From Deltaproteobacteria bacterium (GTDB taxonomy: Bacteria; Myxococcota_A; Polyangia; JAAYKL01): a stretch of 64,000 bases of DNA. Shown here piece by piece: positions 18,553 to 28,322 of this stretch. The first letter of the stretch is position 1. Each line of letters starts with the position of its first letter. The notes beneath the pieces are model-generated. The model did no database searches. It was not told where the DNA came from and saw only the letters and a list, made by a program, of their open reading frames with translations. The DNA is taken from assembly GCA_016936575.1 (NCBI GenBank), contig JAFGXQ010000120.1, positions 1 to 64,000 of the forward strand, written 5' to 3'. Position numbers and translations under genes: made by a program.

Positions 18553-20424
18553 CAACTTCTGTCGGAGCGGACAGGAGAATGTTACCCGGAATCCCTGGCG
18601 ATTTCTTCGGCGGATATTTTGGCTGCCGTTCAGAACGAAACGTGTATTGATGGCGATTTACAAATCGGCGTGGTTGGTGTGGATGAAGTGCGTATGCCGA
18701 ACCTTCGTGAAGTGCATGGCAATTTGATCATCGGCGGCAGAGAACTAAGCCGAGTCGGAACACCGGCACTAACTACTGTCGATGGCAATTTACTCGTTCG
18801 AACCCAAGCCGCTCACTTAGATCCATTTGATGAATTAGTAACAGTAGACGGAGATTTGGAATTTGAAGATGTTTACTATTTGGTGGAGCCGCCGCTGTTT
18901 TCTCGCCTGACCGACATCGGCGGTAATCTGAAATATTATTTTGCACACGGCATCCCTCTTGGCGAAAGCTATCCAGCTCTGACGAATGTGGGAGGGGACA
19001 TCATTATTCGGTATAATAGTGACACACGTGAGTATATCTCTCCGCCTCATTTGGCACACATTGGTGGAGGGATCGAAATTTATTGGTCGCATGATTTGGA
19101 ACGCATTGCCGGATTCAATCAAATTGAGACACTGGCTTATCTCATTGTAGAAGGAAATGATGAATTAGAGGAAGTAACAGGATTCGGAGGATTACAGTCC
19201 GTCAGTGATGAAATTGCGTTCGAATCGAATTCGCTGCTACGTCTGATTCCCGCTTTCGGTGCGTTGCAAACGGTTCCAATTCTTCAAATCAAGAATTTGG
19301 ATCAACTGTCGTCGCTGTCAAATTTCACCAATGAATTGCAAAACGTAGATAGTATCCAAATCAGTGGGAACTCGGCACTTGAAAACATATCGGCATTTGC
19401 CGGTTTGGACACGGTCAATGAACTGCTTTTTATTAGCGGAAACCCTTCGCTGCAAACAGTGTCCGGGTTGCAGAAGGTGGTATCCGGTGGAGTTGTTAAT
19501 ATTTCTATGAATGAGTCTTTGTATCAATTCGATGCATTGAACGAAATGCAGTTTGCTCAAGGTATATTTCTAAGCGAGAACAGTTCTTTAATGGAAATAG
19601 ATTTTTTTCCTTCACTTGAAACGGTGGCGGGGAATGTGACTATCTCCAAACAGATTTCCATGGTTGAACTTTCGGGGTTTTCGGTTACTGCGAACATCGA
19701 CGGCGTTTTTGAATTATCTGACAACAACTCCCTGAGCACTGTTTCCGGGTTCAACGCCTTAAAATCAGTCGGAGGAATACATATTAAAGGAAATCCCGCG
19801 TTGCCAGAGATTTCTTTCAGTGGAAACGGCTTCGATGCGATGAACGGTTCGTTGGAAATTGTTGACAATGAGGCATTTGAAAATTTTGATTTCATGCTGG
19901 GCGTTCAGTCTCTCGAAAACTTTTTTTTAATGGATAACCCAACGATAAATAGCCTTTCGGGCATGGACAATGTGGTAGCTGTTTCAGGTGCCGTAGTCAT
20001 CGCGAATAACCATAGTCTTCAAAGCTTAAGTGGAGTGAATGTATTGTCCACTGTGGGGGGCGATTTGATTTTTACCGATAATACAGTACTGTCGTCGGTT
20101 GAATCATTGTCACAATTACAAAGCGTCGGCGGGCGATTGCTGGTGATGCGAAATCCGTTATTGGGATCGTTGAACGGATTGAACAGATTGAGCTACATCG
20201 GCGGAATCCTGTCTGTTTCAGATAACGAACTTCTTGAAGACATTATCGCGCTGTCTTTAGTAGACGTAAATTCCGGGTTACTGATGATCGAAAACAATCC
20301 GGTTCTTTCCTATTGTAGTCTTTGCAGTACTTTCAGCGAGCCAACGCTGGCATCGGCGTCGCAATTTCTGACGGGAAATGCAATTGATGCCTGCGTGACC
20401 GACGGGGTAATCACATGCGATTGA
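18553..20424 (+). CDS. Receptor L-domain / leucine-rich-like repeat protein, 5' truncated
   Basis: A chain of roughly 24-residue repeats of the type 'L.SVGG.L.I..N..L..L.GL' (for example LSTVGGDLIFTDN, LQSVGGRLLVMRN), as in receptor L-domain-like bacterial surface proteins, ending in a short Cys cluster (YCSLCS). The open frame starts after a stop at 18550-18552. The first usable start is a TTG at 18619 in mid-domain; the residues upstream (ECYPESLAISSADILAAV) already look like the mature domain. No signal peptide is present in this frame, although such proteins are exported. The gene has therefore probably lost its 5' end. The 3' end is intact and overlaps the next gene by 10 bp. Ligand unknown. 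Confidence 0.65.
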   Translation, partial: QLLSERTGECYPESLAISSADILAAVQNETCIDGDLQIGVVGVDEVRMPNLREVHGNLIIGGRELSRVGTPALTTVDGNLLVRTQAAHLDPFDELVTVDGDLEFEDVYYLVEPPLFSRLTDIGGNLKYYFAHGIPLGESYPALTNVGGDIIIRYNSDTREYISPPHLAHIGGGIEIYWSHDLERIAGFNQIETLAYLIVEGNDELEEVTGFGGLQSVSDEIAFESNSLLRLIPAFGALQTVPILQIKNLDQLSSLSNFTNELQNVDSIQISGNSALENISAFAGLDTVNELLFISGNPSLQTVSGLQKVVSGGVVNISMNESLYQFDALNEMQFAQGIFLSENSSLMEIDFFPSLETVAGNVTISKQISMVELSGFSVTANIDGVFELSDNNSLSTVSGFNALKSVGGIHIKGNPALPEISFSGNGFDAMNGSLEIVDNEAFENFDFMLGVQSLENFFLMDNPTINSLSGMDNVVAVSGAVVIANNHSLQSLSGVNVLSTVGGDLIFTDNTVLSSVESLSQLQSVGGRLLVMRNPLLGSLNGLNRLSYIGGILSVSDNELLEDIIALSLVDVNSGLLMIENNPVLSYCSLCSTFSEPTLASASQFLTGNAIDACVTDGVITCD

Positions 20425-21740
20425 GTTTTGTAAATATCGGGATGTTCCTTTGTTTCTACATGCTCGGTTGCGAAATTGATGAGACGCAGTTGTCTAGGAA
20501 CGATACAGAAACAGAGACGTCGCCGAACACGGATTCCACTGCGGGGGACCAGACAACAGATTCAGAAGAAGAGGACTGCGACTACATACCGTATGATGAA
20601 ATGTCGGACTATTGTTTGGCCCAAACCGGATGTCTGGACACCGATACCAATACACTGCCCACATTGGGCGATGCGTGTCTCATGGCGTCTAACAGTTCAT
20701 CTGATGCATGGCCTGTTTTAGAGGGCGATTCGCCGGAATGCATTTTATCGGTTGATAATTGGGGCGATGCGTACTTTGTTGATATGCTGTCTACAGATTT
20801 TTCCAGATCGGACTCCCAAATGCGAATACTCATCCTCGGCGGCTACCGCAATGGCGGTGCTTTTTTAACAGATGTTCGGTTGTATGTGTCCAACTATTAC
20901 TGTTATTATGAACCAACCCATGAGACAACGCAGACGTTTCGTTGGACGTCCACCCTGGTTCCCTTTGCCGATACCATACAAAACGCAACGCCTGTCGCCT
21001 TGGCCACTTTCGGAGCGCCGATTTTATCCAATGACGGCGACTACAATCTCTGGACAGTGTTATGTGATGATTTTTGTTTTATCGCCAGCACGATGAATGC
21101 CGATGCTGCCGAATCCCATCGACAATTCGAAAAAATCAGCGGCAGCGAATTTGACAGCTCTTTTGTTGTAAACGAAATGTGGGTGGATGCGCGCGGCATC
21201 TGGGTAGTTGGTTCAGGAGTGATGGTGTTTACCGAAGAGTACGGATGGAAACAAATGCTCTCTGCGCCGGCGGAAGGTACATTATACGGTCGAAGTTCGT
21301 TTGTCGGCGCGGGTGGGCGTATTTATGAATATAATGAATCATTGAATTTAGTATTACCCACCCAAGTACTCGGCGGTGATGATTTATACGGTGTCGATGG
21401 GATTGCAGTATATGGCGAGAACGGACTGTATATTCCAGATATATTAAATCCTGGTGAGACATTCCAAATTACGGATGCCGCAATTATATCCCTAATTCGC
21501 GTAATGCGACATTCTGTGGGATCCGCTTTTGCCACTGATCTGTTTTCTGAGACGGGTCAACGATTTCGAATTCAGGGGAATACTGTTTTTGCCGGAGAAA
21601 AATATTCAGAGCCAACGATTGCGACAAATTCCAACCGATTTGTCCAATGTCAGGGAAATGAGCAGTACACCACATTTGTCCTCACCGAACATTATCTCGC
21701 CTCTCCGCGATTGGAATGCCCCTTATGGATTCCTGATTAA
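20415..21740 (+). CDS. Lipoprotein of unknown function
   Basis: 441 aa. The lipobox is FYMLGC near residue 19, followed by a Thr/Asp/Glu-rich linker (NDTETETSPNTDS) and a Cys-containing segment (CDYIPYDEMSDYC, CLDTDTN). The rest alternates short hydrophobic strands with Gly/Asp turns (GVDGIAVYGENGLYIP), suggesting a beta-propeller-like exported domain, but I recognise no family. The ATG lies inside the 3' end of the preceding L-domain gene, so the two are probably translated together; no separate ribosome binding site is needed. Confidence 0.7.
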   Translation: MRLSFVNIGMFLCFYMLGCEIDETQLSRNDTETETSPNTDSTAGDQTTDSEEEDCDYIPYDEMSDYCLAQTGCLDTDTNTLPTLGDACLMASNSSSDAWPVLEGDSPECILSVDNWGDAYFVDMLSTDFSRSDSQMRILILGGYRNGGAFLTDVRLYVSNYYCYYEPTHETTQTFRWTSTLVPFADTIQNATPVALATFGAPILSNDGDYNLWTVLCDDFCFIASTMNADAAESHRQFEKISGSEFDSSFVVNEMWVDARGIWVVGSGVMVFTEEYGWKQMLSAPAEGTLYGRSSFVGAGGRIYEYNESLNLVLPTQVLGGDDLYGVDGIAVYGENGLYIPDILNPGETFQITDAAIISLIRVMRHSVGSAFATDLFSETGQRFRIQGNTVFAGEKYSEPTIATNSNRFVQCQGNEQYTTFVLTEHYLASPRLECPLWIPD

Positions 21741-21746
21741 GGGGAA

Positions 21747-22015
21747 TTTGCCTTAGGTGGAGGCATCAACGCGGCCAATTTTTCGATGAACGCCATTGGG
21801 GAAAAGACTAGATGCGTGGTCCCGCGCGACTATGGCGGTTTCAGTTTGAAGGAGAACTCTTCGGCTGAGAGCTGTGTCCGACTTCCGGCGGCACGTGATG
21901 ACCTGGAAATGTAATTGCACAGTCGCTCCAGACATTTTCTGTTGCCTCCGGCAATTTTCGTGGCCGCATGCAGGCTGCATCCACGTGAGGCGAAGCTCAA
22001 ATCTCCGGTCTTCAC
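21747..22015 (-). pseudogene. IS91/IS801-family (Y2) transposase relic
   Basis: Reading leftward from 22015, one frame gives GCSLHAATKIAGGNRKCLER, then LCNYISR and later FKLKPP. After a frameshift near 21830 a second frame gives GTTHLVFSPMAFIEKLAALM and PPP. Together these match the order of conserved segments in the C-terminal part of IS91-type transposases (GFSLHA...LERLCRYI.RP...LK.PW.DGTTH..F.P...I.KLAALVPPPR). Both ends are missing and a frameshift is present, so it is inactive. It occupies much of the gap between the lipoprotein and carboxypeptidase genes. Confidence 0.75.
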
Positions 22016-22245
22016 CTATTTATCGTCTAATAACAGTTTTTGATACATTTCTCCGGGAATAAGTGCTAGTTTCCGAGGCATAAACTCAGATGTGATTGAA
22101 AACTCAGCAATTATGCTGGATGGACGGCAGCAGGGATATGGCTTTCATTTGTCCCAAAGGCAGGTATTCAGCATCCGTATGGGGAATTAAACAAACATGT
22201 TTGGGATAGTCGCCGAGCTTTTTCTCGGTAAGAAAGGATGCATTT
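22016..22245. other. Leader region of the carboxypeptidase gene
   Basis: No gene is seen here. A small stem-loop (CCGAG at 22213-22217 pairing with CTCGG at 22224-22228) sits immediately before the AAGAAAGGA ribosome binding site of the downstream gene and could affect translation initiation. Confidence 0.35.
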
Positions 22246-24993
22246 ATGAACCGATTTTTTCAACACAGCGCAATTTTGGCGGGGATTTTAGTTCTCTGCT
22301 CAACCAGAGCGGCCTGGGCCATCGATTTTGTACCGTTTGATACCGATGAACCATGGAATCATCACAGCGAGCATTACTCGGAGTTATGGTACGAGCTGAT
22401 GGACTCGGATTCTCTTGCCGAAACGGTGGTGCAAACGGCCAATGATCACGAGAAAATCATTATCGGCATGGAACAAGATACAGATGCCGATACCAGTTTG
22501 GACCCGGACACGGTAGACATGCCGTATAATTGGTTTATCCCCAATTATGCTGCGGTACTCGAAATCTCTTACGCTTTTGAATCCGAGTATCCAGGGTTGG
22601 TTGAAGTGATTCAGATAGGGGAAAGCACTGACAACAATCCGATTATTGCAATTCGAATCGGTACTGATGACTACTTTGTCGGTGACCATCCAAATGCCGG
22701 AGAACTCAAGCCGGTGGTGCTGTTCGACTCGGGACTCCATGGCAACGAGCGGGAAAGTGTTCGAATTATGCTTGATTGGATGGATTACATTTTGAATCCG
22801 TTGAATGAGTTTGATGAGGGGACCGAGCGTGCGGCCTATCCGGGGGCGCCGGCGGGTCATACTTTTTCAACGATGCTTGATGAACGAATCATTTGGGTGG
22901 TTCCTTCGGTGAGCCCTGATACGTTTAATGAAAACGGCGGTCGCTCTAAAGACAACGGCTGTAATCCAGCGAGGAACTTCATGTATGATTGGCGTCACAT
23001 TGTAGACTCGGGTGTAGTGGTAAGCGGTGATTATCCTTACTCTGAGCCGGAAGTCACTGCGTTGGCACGTTTTGCCGAGATGATTCAGCCTGAAGTATAT
23101 CTGAACATTCACGGATGGCGTGATGGTATCCGCGCATTGAACACGCCGAACAACTACAATTCACTTTCCGGATACTGGGACGGTACGAATCTTACTCATG
23201 AAATACAGCTCAGTGCCACAGATACCGATGATACCGGTGGCAATACGACAACCACTTTTCTTCACACAACAGCATCAGGGGATGTCCTTCCGATCGCGGA
23301 CAACGGTGATGTCCACTGGATGGTAACGCAGTGTTCGGGGTATCCTGGCGGCGAGATTCGTCAATACGTTTGCAGAGACTCCTTTCAACCGGGTGACGGC
23401 GATACGGATTATTTTTGTGACACAGACGAGAGCTTGTCTGGGCTTTCAGATATGGAGCAAGACATGAACACTGGGACAACCGATTACTATGAATCGGTTA
23501 CCGAGCATCTCGGCCCAAGAATGTATGCCCCATATGCTGCCAATGATGAATATGTCCACTACGAAAATCCCGAATGGGACACGATGGGTATGGGCTGCGG
23601 CGGCGTGGGACAATCCTACAGTCATATGAATAGTAACCTCGGCGCATTGAGTGTACTCTATGAAATTCAACGGTTCGACAATGATTCAAATATTTGGGGA
23701 ACCGGCGTGACTTCTGTTCCTACTCCTGTTCTCTTCGCGCGAAAGGGACGACGACCCGCACCATCGTTCATTTGGGGGGCGCACCGAGACGAGCGAATTA
23801 TCCAAATGCTGATTCGCGATTCGTTTTATCCGATGAACAAGTTGGTGCTTGTCGCGGATAATTCTGTTCCGAAGCCGGCAAAGGTTGTCGACGGCAACGA
23901 TTACAATGATTTGTCGGTCAGTGCGCTGAAAATGATTGCACCTGGCTGCAGCATGGATTTTACCGCCACCTATGAAAAGACCCCAAGTAATATGTGGGAG
24001 GCGCGAAACGGATATTTCGGCGTTCGGGATATTGAGTGCACAGCGTCCAATATCGGATACACCGCCAGCGGGGCGTTTAACATTGAAATCACGGTACTGG
24101 AAGACGGAAGTTTCGCAGACTCTTCAAGTTGTCCCTTCGGCAGTTTAGCGGCCGGGGATAGCCAACGCTGCACCATGCTTGATTTTGATTTCAACAAAGA
24201 TTCCGAGTACCGGGTGGAGTGTGCCGTTCGTGGAGGGGCAGACATGGAAACAACGGTTGGGGAGCTGACCGATTCAAACGATGCGGGTTGTGCCGCGCTG
24301 TTCACAGCTGCGGTCACGGCTACGGGCATGAGCCGAGCAGACTTTGAGCATGCAGTGCCCAACTGTGAATGGGATGCCGTTAATAGTAATTGGGATGGTA
24401 CATATTTTACGAATAATACGCGGTACATCCGGTTCGACGCGAATTTGAGTCAGTATAGTGTTTGTCACTTTGATCCTTGGGATGATCGCATCGATGTAAA
24501 CGGCAATGTGGATGACGCGGATTTGGGATTCGGACTTGATTTCTCAGTTCCCGGCAATTGGTCATCCACTACAGCAGGAATTACGTCGCTAATAGATGGC
24601 GCCGAGCATGCGATTCAAGTAGATACCACCGGGTTTTCCTTTATTGACAGCCGTGATTTCGATACTTCTGAGTTGGGGATGGTTTCTGATACGTTGGTCA
24701 TCGATGTGAAGCTTCCGTCGCCGCTGCCAAACCCATATTGGAAAGGCGATATGCAGTTGGCTGCCACATGCAGTGGGGAGAATATGTTCAATGTGTGGGT
24801 GGGACAAGCGACATTCTACGACCTGACGCCGGGAGTGTATGAGCCGGTGGCGTTTACATTTGATAGCGACGGTGCTCATCAGCAGTTGATGGATGTGCTG
24901 CAGCAGTCCGGTCATACATGTAGCTTTACGTTCTCTATGACTGTGCCCCACGTTTCTTCCACGTATTACGTAGGCAATATTCGCTTCGAATAG
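22246..24993 (+). CDS. Secreted M14-family zinc carboxypeptidase-like protein
   Basis: 915 aa with a classic signal peptide (cleavage after AAWA) and a good ribosome binding site (AAGAAAGGA). The M14 peptidase domain spans about residues 95-490. Zinc ligands are visible as His165/Glu168 in SGLHGNERES and His289 in YLNIHGW, with ARNFMYDW between them. A candidate catalytic Glu lies near residue 472 (SVLYEIQRF). These enzymes remove C-terminal amino acids or cleave peptidoglycan peptides. The remaining ~420 residues form Cys-containing beta-rich domains (SSCPFGSLAAGDSQRCTM) that probably bind substrate or the cell surface. No lipobox is present, so it is likely released or periplasmic. It stands alone, with unrelated neighbours. 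Confidence 0.85.
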   Translation: MNRFFQHSAILAGILVLCSTRAAWAIDFVPFDTDEPWNHHSEHYSELWYELMDSDSLAETVVQTANDHEKIIIGMEQDTDADTSLDPDTVDMPYNWFIPNYAAVLEISYAFESEYPGLVEVIQIGESTDNNPIIAIRIGTDDYFVGDHPNAGELKPVVLFDSGLHGNERESVRIMLDWMDYILNPLNEFDEGTERAAYPGAPAGHTFSTMLDERIIWVVPSVSPDTFNENGGRSKDNGCNPARNFMYDWRHIVDSGVVVSGDYPYSEPEVTALARFAEMIQPEVYLNIHGWRDGIRALNTPNNYNSLSGYWDGTNLTHEIQLSATDTDDTGGNTTTTFLHTTASGDVLPIADNGDVHWMVTQCSGYPGGEIRQYVCRDSFQPGDGDTDYFCDTDESLSGLSDMEQDMNTGTTDYYESVTEHLGPRMYAPYAANDEYVHYENPEWDTMGMGCGGVGQSYSHMNSNLGALSVLYEIQRFDNDSNIWGTGVTSVPTPVLFARKGRRPAPSFIWGAHRDERIIQMLIRDSFYPMNKLVLVADNSVPKPAKVVDGNDYNDLSVSALKMIAPGCSMDFTATYEKTPSNMWEARNGYFGVRDIECTASNIGYTASGAFNIEITVLEDGSFADSSSCPFGSLAAGDSQRCTMLDFDFNKDSEYRVECAVRGGADMETTVGELTDSNDAGCAALFTAAVTATGMSRADFEHAVPNCEWDAVNSNWDGTYFTNNTRYIRFDANLSQYSVCHFDPWDDRIDVNGNVDDADLGFGLDFSVPGNWSSTTAGITSLIDGAEHAIQVDTTGFSFIDSRDFDTSELGMVSDTLVIDVKLPSPLPNPYWKGDMQLAATCSGENMFNVWVGQATFYDLTPGVYEPVAFTFDSDGAHQQLMDVLQQSGHTCSFTFSMTVPHVSSTYYVGNIRFE

Positions 24994-25225
24994 ATCTTTT
25001 TGGAGAACATGCAACCTACGTCTTGATCGTTCGGGCCTCAAACCAGCTACCGAACCCATTTCCGTTTAAGTGGCAAGTAGATAAGTTACTCCATTTTTCC
25101 ATTTTCGCCGTTGTGGAAAAGCCGCTGCCGTAGGGTATTCAGCACTTTTCAGGCGCGCGGGTTTTTCAGGAATTTGACGGATTTCAGTTGATTTGAAATT
25201 GGTTTTGCTGAGATAACAGCGGACT

Positions 25226-28126
25226 ATGCTGATTGCGGATTTACATATCCACTCCCGATTTTCTATGGCCACCAGCAAAGAGTTGGACTTTGTGGCACTG
25301 TACCGGAGCGCGCTCGAAAAGGGCATCGGTCTGATTGGAACCGGCGATTTCACGCATCCGGGCTGGATGGCTGAAATTGAGGCGCAGCTCATTCCCGCCG
25401 AAGACGGGCTGTTTCGGCTGAAACCCGAGCTTGAGAAAGTGGTGAACACTCAGGTGCCGGCTTCGTGTGTGCGTGATGTGCGCTTTGTGCTGCAGGTGGA
25501 AATCAGCAACATTTACAAGAAAGACGATCGCACCCGAAAAAATCACAATCTGGTGTATGTACCTAGCATCGATGCCGCAAAGAACGTGGCCGCAGCGCTG
25601 GAGAAAATCGGAAATATCAAATCTGACGGTCGTCCCATTCTCGGTCTTGATGCGCGGGATCTGCTTGAAATCACGCTGGAGTCTCACCCCCTTTCTTTTT
25701 TAATTCCGGCGCACATCTGGACACCGTGGTTTTCCATGCTGGGTTCCAAGTCGGGGTTTGATTCATTGGAAGAGTGCTTCGGCGATCTCTCGAAACACAT
25801 CTTCGCGGTGGAAACCGGGCTTTCCAGCGACCCGGCGATGAACTGGCGGCTGAGTGCTCTTGATCATCTTACATTGGTTTCAAATTCAGATGCCCACTCT
25901 CCCGGCAAGCTGGGCCGTGAGGCGAATCTGCTTGATATTGAATGGGGGTTTGAGCCTCTTCTGAAAGCCCTGCGCGACAAAGAAGGATATGTCGGTACTT
26001 TGGAGTTTTATCCCGATGAAGGAAAATATCATCTGGATGGGCACCGCAAGTGCAATGTTCGGTTGTCACCGCAAGAGACCATTGCCAATGACGGCAAATG
26101 TCCGGTATGCGGAAAGCCTGTCACGATTGGGGTAATGAATCGGGTGGCCGAGTTGGCTGATCGGCCGGAGGGCGCCACCCCGGATTGTGCGTTTGAATAT
26201 GCGAGTATTGTGCCGTTCAATGAAATCGTGGCAGAGACCCTGCGGGTTTCCCCGGGAACGAAAAAGGTGGAGGGAATGGTTCGCCATTTGCGCGCGGAGC
26301 TGGGGCCGGAATTGTACATTCTGCGGGATGCGCCGCTTGAAGAGATCGAAAAAGTCAGCAACGCGGCGCTGCGGGAGGGCGTTCGACGGGTGCGTACCGG
26401 TGAGCTGGTGATTGACGGGGGGTACGACGGTGAGTTCGGGACCATTCGTATTTTTGAAGAGGGAGAATTGTCCAAATTGTCGGGGCAGATGGGGCTTGCG
26501 GGCATGCCGAGGCTTTCGCCGCAGAAAAAGAAAAAGACGGTAAAAGAAAAAAAGAAATCTCTCAAAGACGCCGACCTGCACGGCGATTTGCTCGGGCTGC
26601 TGGATGCATCCAAAAAGAAGGCCCGACAAAAAGAGATTAAAAAGGTGGTGGACGATCCCCTGTTCGGTCTGGACGAACAGCAGCGGGCGGCGGCCAGGCG
26701 GGTAGATGGTCCGCTTTTGGTGGTGGCGGGGCCCGGTACCGGGAAAACGCGCACACTGACCGCGCGTATCGCCCACCAGGTAAAATCCGGTCATGTGCCC
26801 GCCAAACAGGTGCTGGCTATTTCGTTCACCAATCAGGCGGCGCTGGAGCTGGAAGAGCGGCTGCGACAGATTCTTCCCGCAGACCACGGACAACTGAAAG
26901 TGCGCACGTTTCATTCCTTCGGAAAGGATTTACTTGAAGAGTTTTCGACCGACAGCGGTTTTCGGGTGATTGAAGAAGATGAACGGATTGCGTTAATGCA
27001 AGCGGTCATGGGGGAATCGGCAACGACCAAAGAGGTGGAAAAACAGCTGGCTGAAATCAGTCTGGCCAAGCAGGGTACCCGGCCGCGGGAGCATTTTCAG
27101 CACGACGACGATGCGGCGTTGTTTGATCGATACGAACAGCAACTACGCGACCAGAAGTGCTGGGATATAGACGATTTGGTGCTGCGCGCCTACACCATGC
27201 TGCGCGATGATAGCGAAATGGCCGCGTTTGTGTCCGGGCGCTTCACCTCGGTGAGCGTGGATGAGTACCAGGATGTGAACGATGTGCAGGCCGCGTTGGT
27301 GCGCTTGCTTTGCCCGGATGGAAAAACGTTGATGGTGATTGGTGACCCCGATCAGTCCATCTATGGTTTTCGCGGCGCCCGTCCCGGTCATTTTGCCCGA
27401 TTTGAAGAGCTGTTTCCAGGCACGGTTCGGGTGGAGCTGAGCAACACCTATCGGTTGAGTGACAAAGTGCTGGGCGCGGCGCGATCGGTGATTGCACCGT
27501 TCGGGGTGCTGGAATCTAAAAAGGCCGGTGTGAAAGTCGAAGTGGTGGCGTGTCCGACGGCGGCGGCGGAAGCGGAGCAGATTGTGGTGCGTTTGGAAAA
27601 ACTGATTGGCGGCACCAGTCACTTTGCGTTGGATTCGGGGCGGGGAGGCGCACAGATGGAGGGCGAATTCGGCTTTGGAGATGTGGCCATTCTGGTGCGT
27701 ACCAAAATGCAGCGAAAAGAGATTCTCGAGGCGCTGGAGCGCAGCGGTATTCCCGCCCTGGCGGTGGGCGAAGAAGAACCGCATGATGAGCGGGCGCAGA
27801 AGGTGGCGGTGATGACCATGCATGCATCGAAAGGGCGGGAGTTCGAGGTGGTGTTCGTTGCCGGCGTGGAACCGCAGTTTCTGCCGTTTTCGCTTCCGGG
27901 CAAACAGAGTGACGCAATGGAAGAACGCCGACTGCTGTATGTGGCCGTTACCCGTGCCAAAACGCTTTGCATCTTAAGCTACGCAAACAAGCGCACCGTC
28001 TTCGGAAAAACCGAGCCCGCCGGACCATCTGTTTTTCTGAGTGACCTTCCCGCTGACGCGGTGTCGTACATTCAACCCGAGATGCCCAAACAAAAGAAGA
28101 GCGCCGCCCAGTTGAGTTTGCTGTAA
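25226..28126 (+). CDS. Endonuclease Q-like PHP domain fused to UvrD-type helicase
   Basis: 966 aa. Residues 1-~420 match the EndoQ/YqxK family: PHP metal ligands in ADLHIHSRFS, GTGDFTHPGW, IPAHIWTPW and SNSDAHSPGKLG, plus a Cys-x2-Cys knuckle (CPVCGKP). EndoQ enzymes nick DNA 5' of deaminated bases. After a Lys-rich linker (~440-480), residues ~490-950 are a superfamily 1 helicase: Walker A GPGTGKT (~502-509), motif II VDEYQDVN, GDPDQSIYGFRGA, MTMHASKGREFE and LYVAVTRAK. The helicase half is shorter than stand-alone UvrD, with reduced accessory subdomains. The fusion couples incision at damaged bases to strand displacement, so a DNA-repair role is a strong inference. Confidence 0.9.
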   Translation: MLIADLHIHSRFSMATSKELDFVALYRSALEKGIGLIGTGDFTHPGWMAEIEAQLIPAEDGLFRLKPELEKVVNTQVPASCVRDVRFVLQVEISNIYKKDDRTRKNHNLVYVPSIDAAKNVAAALEKIGNIKSDGRPILGLDARDLLEITLESHPLSFLIPAHIWTPWFSMLGSKSGFDSLEECFGDLSKHIFAVETGLSSDPAMNWRLSALDHLTLVSNSDAHSPGKLGREANLLDIEWGFEPLLKALRDKEGYVGTLEFYPDEGKYHLDGHRKCNVRLSPQETIANDGKCPVCGKPVTIGVMNRVAELADRPEGATPDCAFEYASIVPFNEIVAETLRVSPGTKKVEGMVRHLRAELGPELYILRDAPLEEIEKVSNAALREGVRRVRTGELVIDGGYDGEFGTIRIFEEGELSKLSGQMGLAGMPRLSPQKKKKTVKEKKKSLKDADLHGDLLGLLDASKKKARQKEIKKVVDDPLFGLDEQQRAAARRVDGPLLVVAGPGTGKTRTLTARIAHQVKSGHVPAKQVLAISFTNQAALELEERLRQILPADHGQLKVRTFHSFGKDLLEEFSTDSGFRVIEEDERIALMQAVMGESATTKEVEKQLAEISLAKQGTRPREHFQHDDDAALFDRYEQQLRDQKCWDIDDLVLRAYTMLRDDSEMAAFVSGRFTSVSVDEYQDVNDVQAALVRLLCPDGKTLMVIGDPDQSIYGFRGARPGHFARFEELFPGTVRVELSNTYRLSDKVLGAARSVIAPFGVLESKKAGVKVEVVACPTAAAEAEQIVVRLEKLIGGTSHFALDSGRGGAQMEGEFGFGDVAILVRTKMQRKEILEALERSGIPALAVGEEEPHDERAQKVAVMTMHASKGREFEVVFVAGVEPQFLPFSLPGKQSDAMEERRLLYVAVTRAKTLCILSYANKRTVFGKTEPAGPSVFLSDLPADAVSYIQPEMPKQKKSAAQLSLL

Positions 28127-28322
28127 AGTACCGGGAAATCAAATTTCGGGAACATTTGGCGACAAGCGAACACTATCCCCTTAGACGCGTGCAGACACCG
28201 GAGTAATGTTCTGCCGCGATCGGTTTGCAGATCGGTCTGACAGCATGTTGGTATGGTTGTTCAAACGGGGACAGCCGAAAAAAAATAATACTAATCGTTA
28301 CCAAGGAAAGGGTGGCATATCG

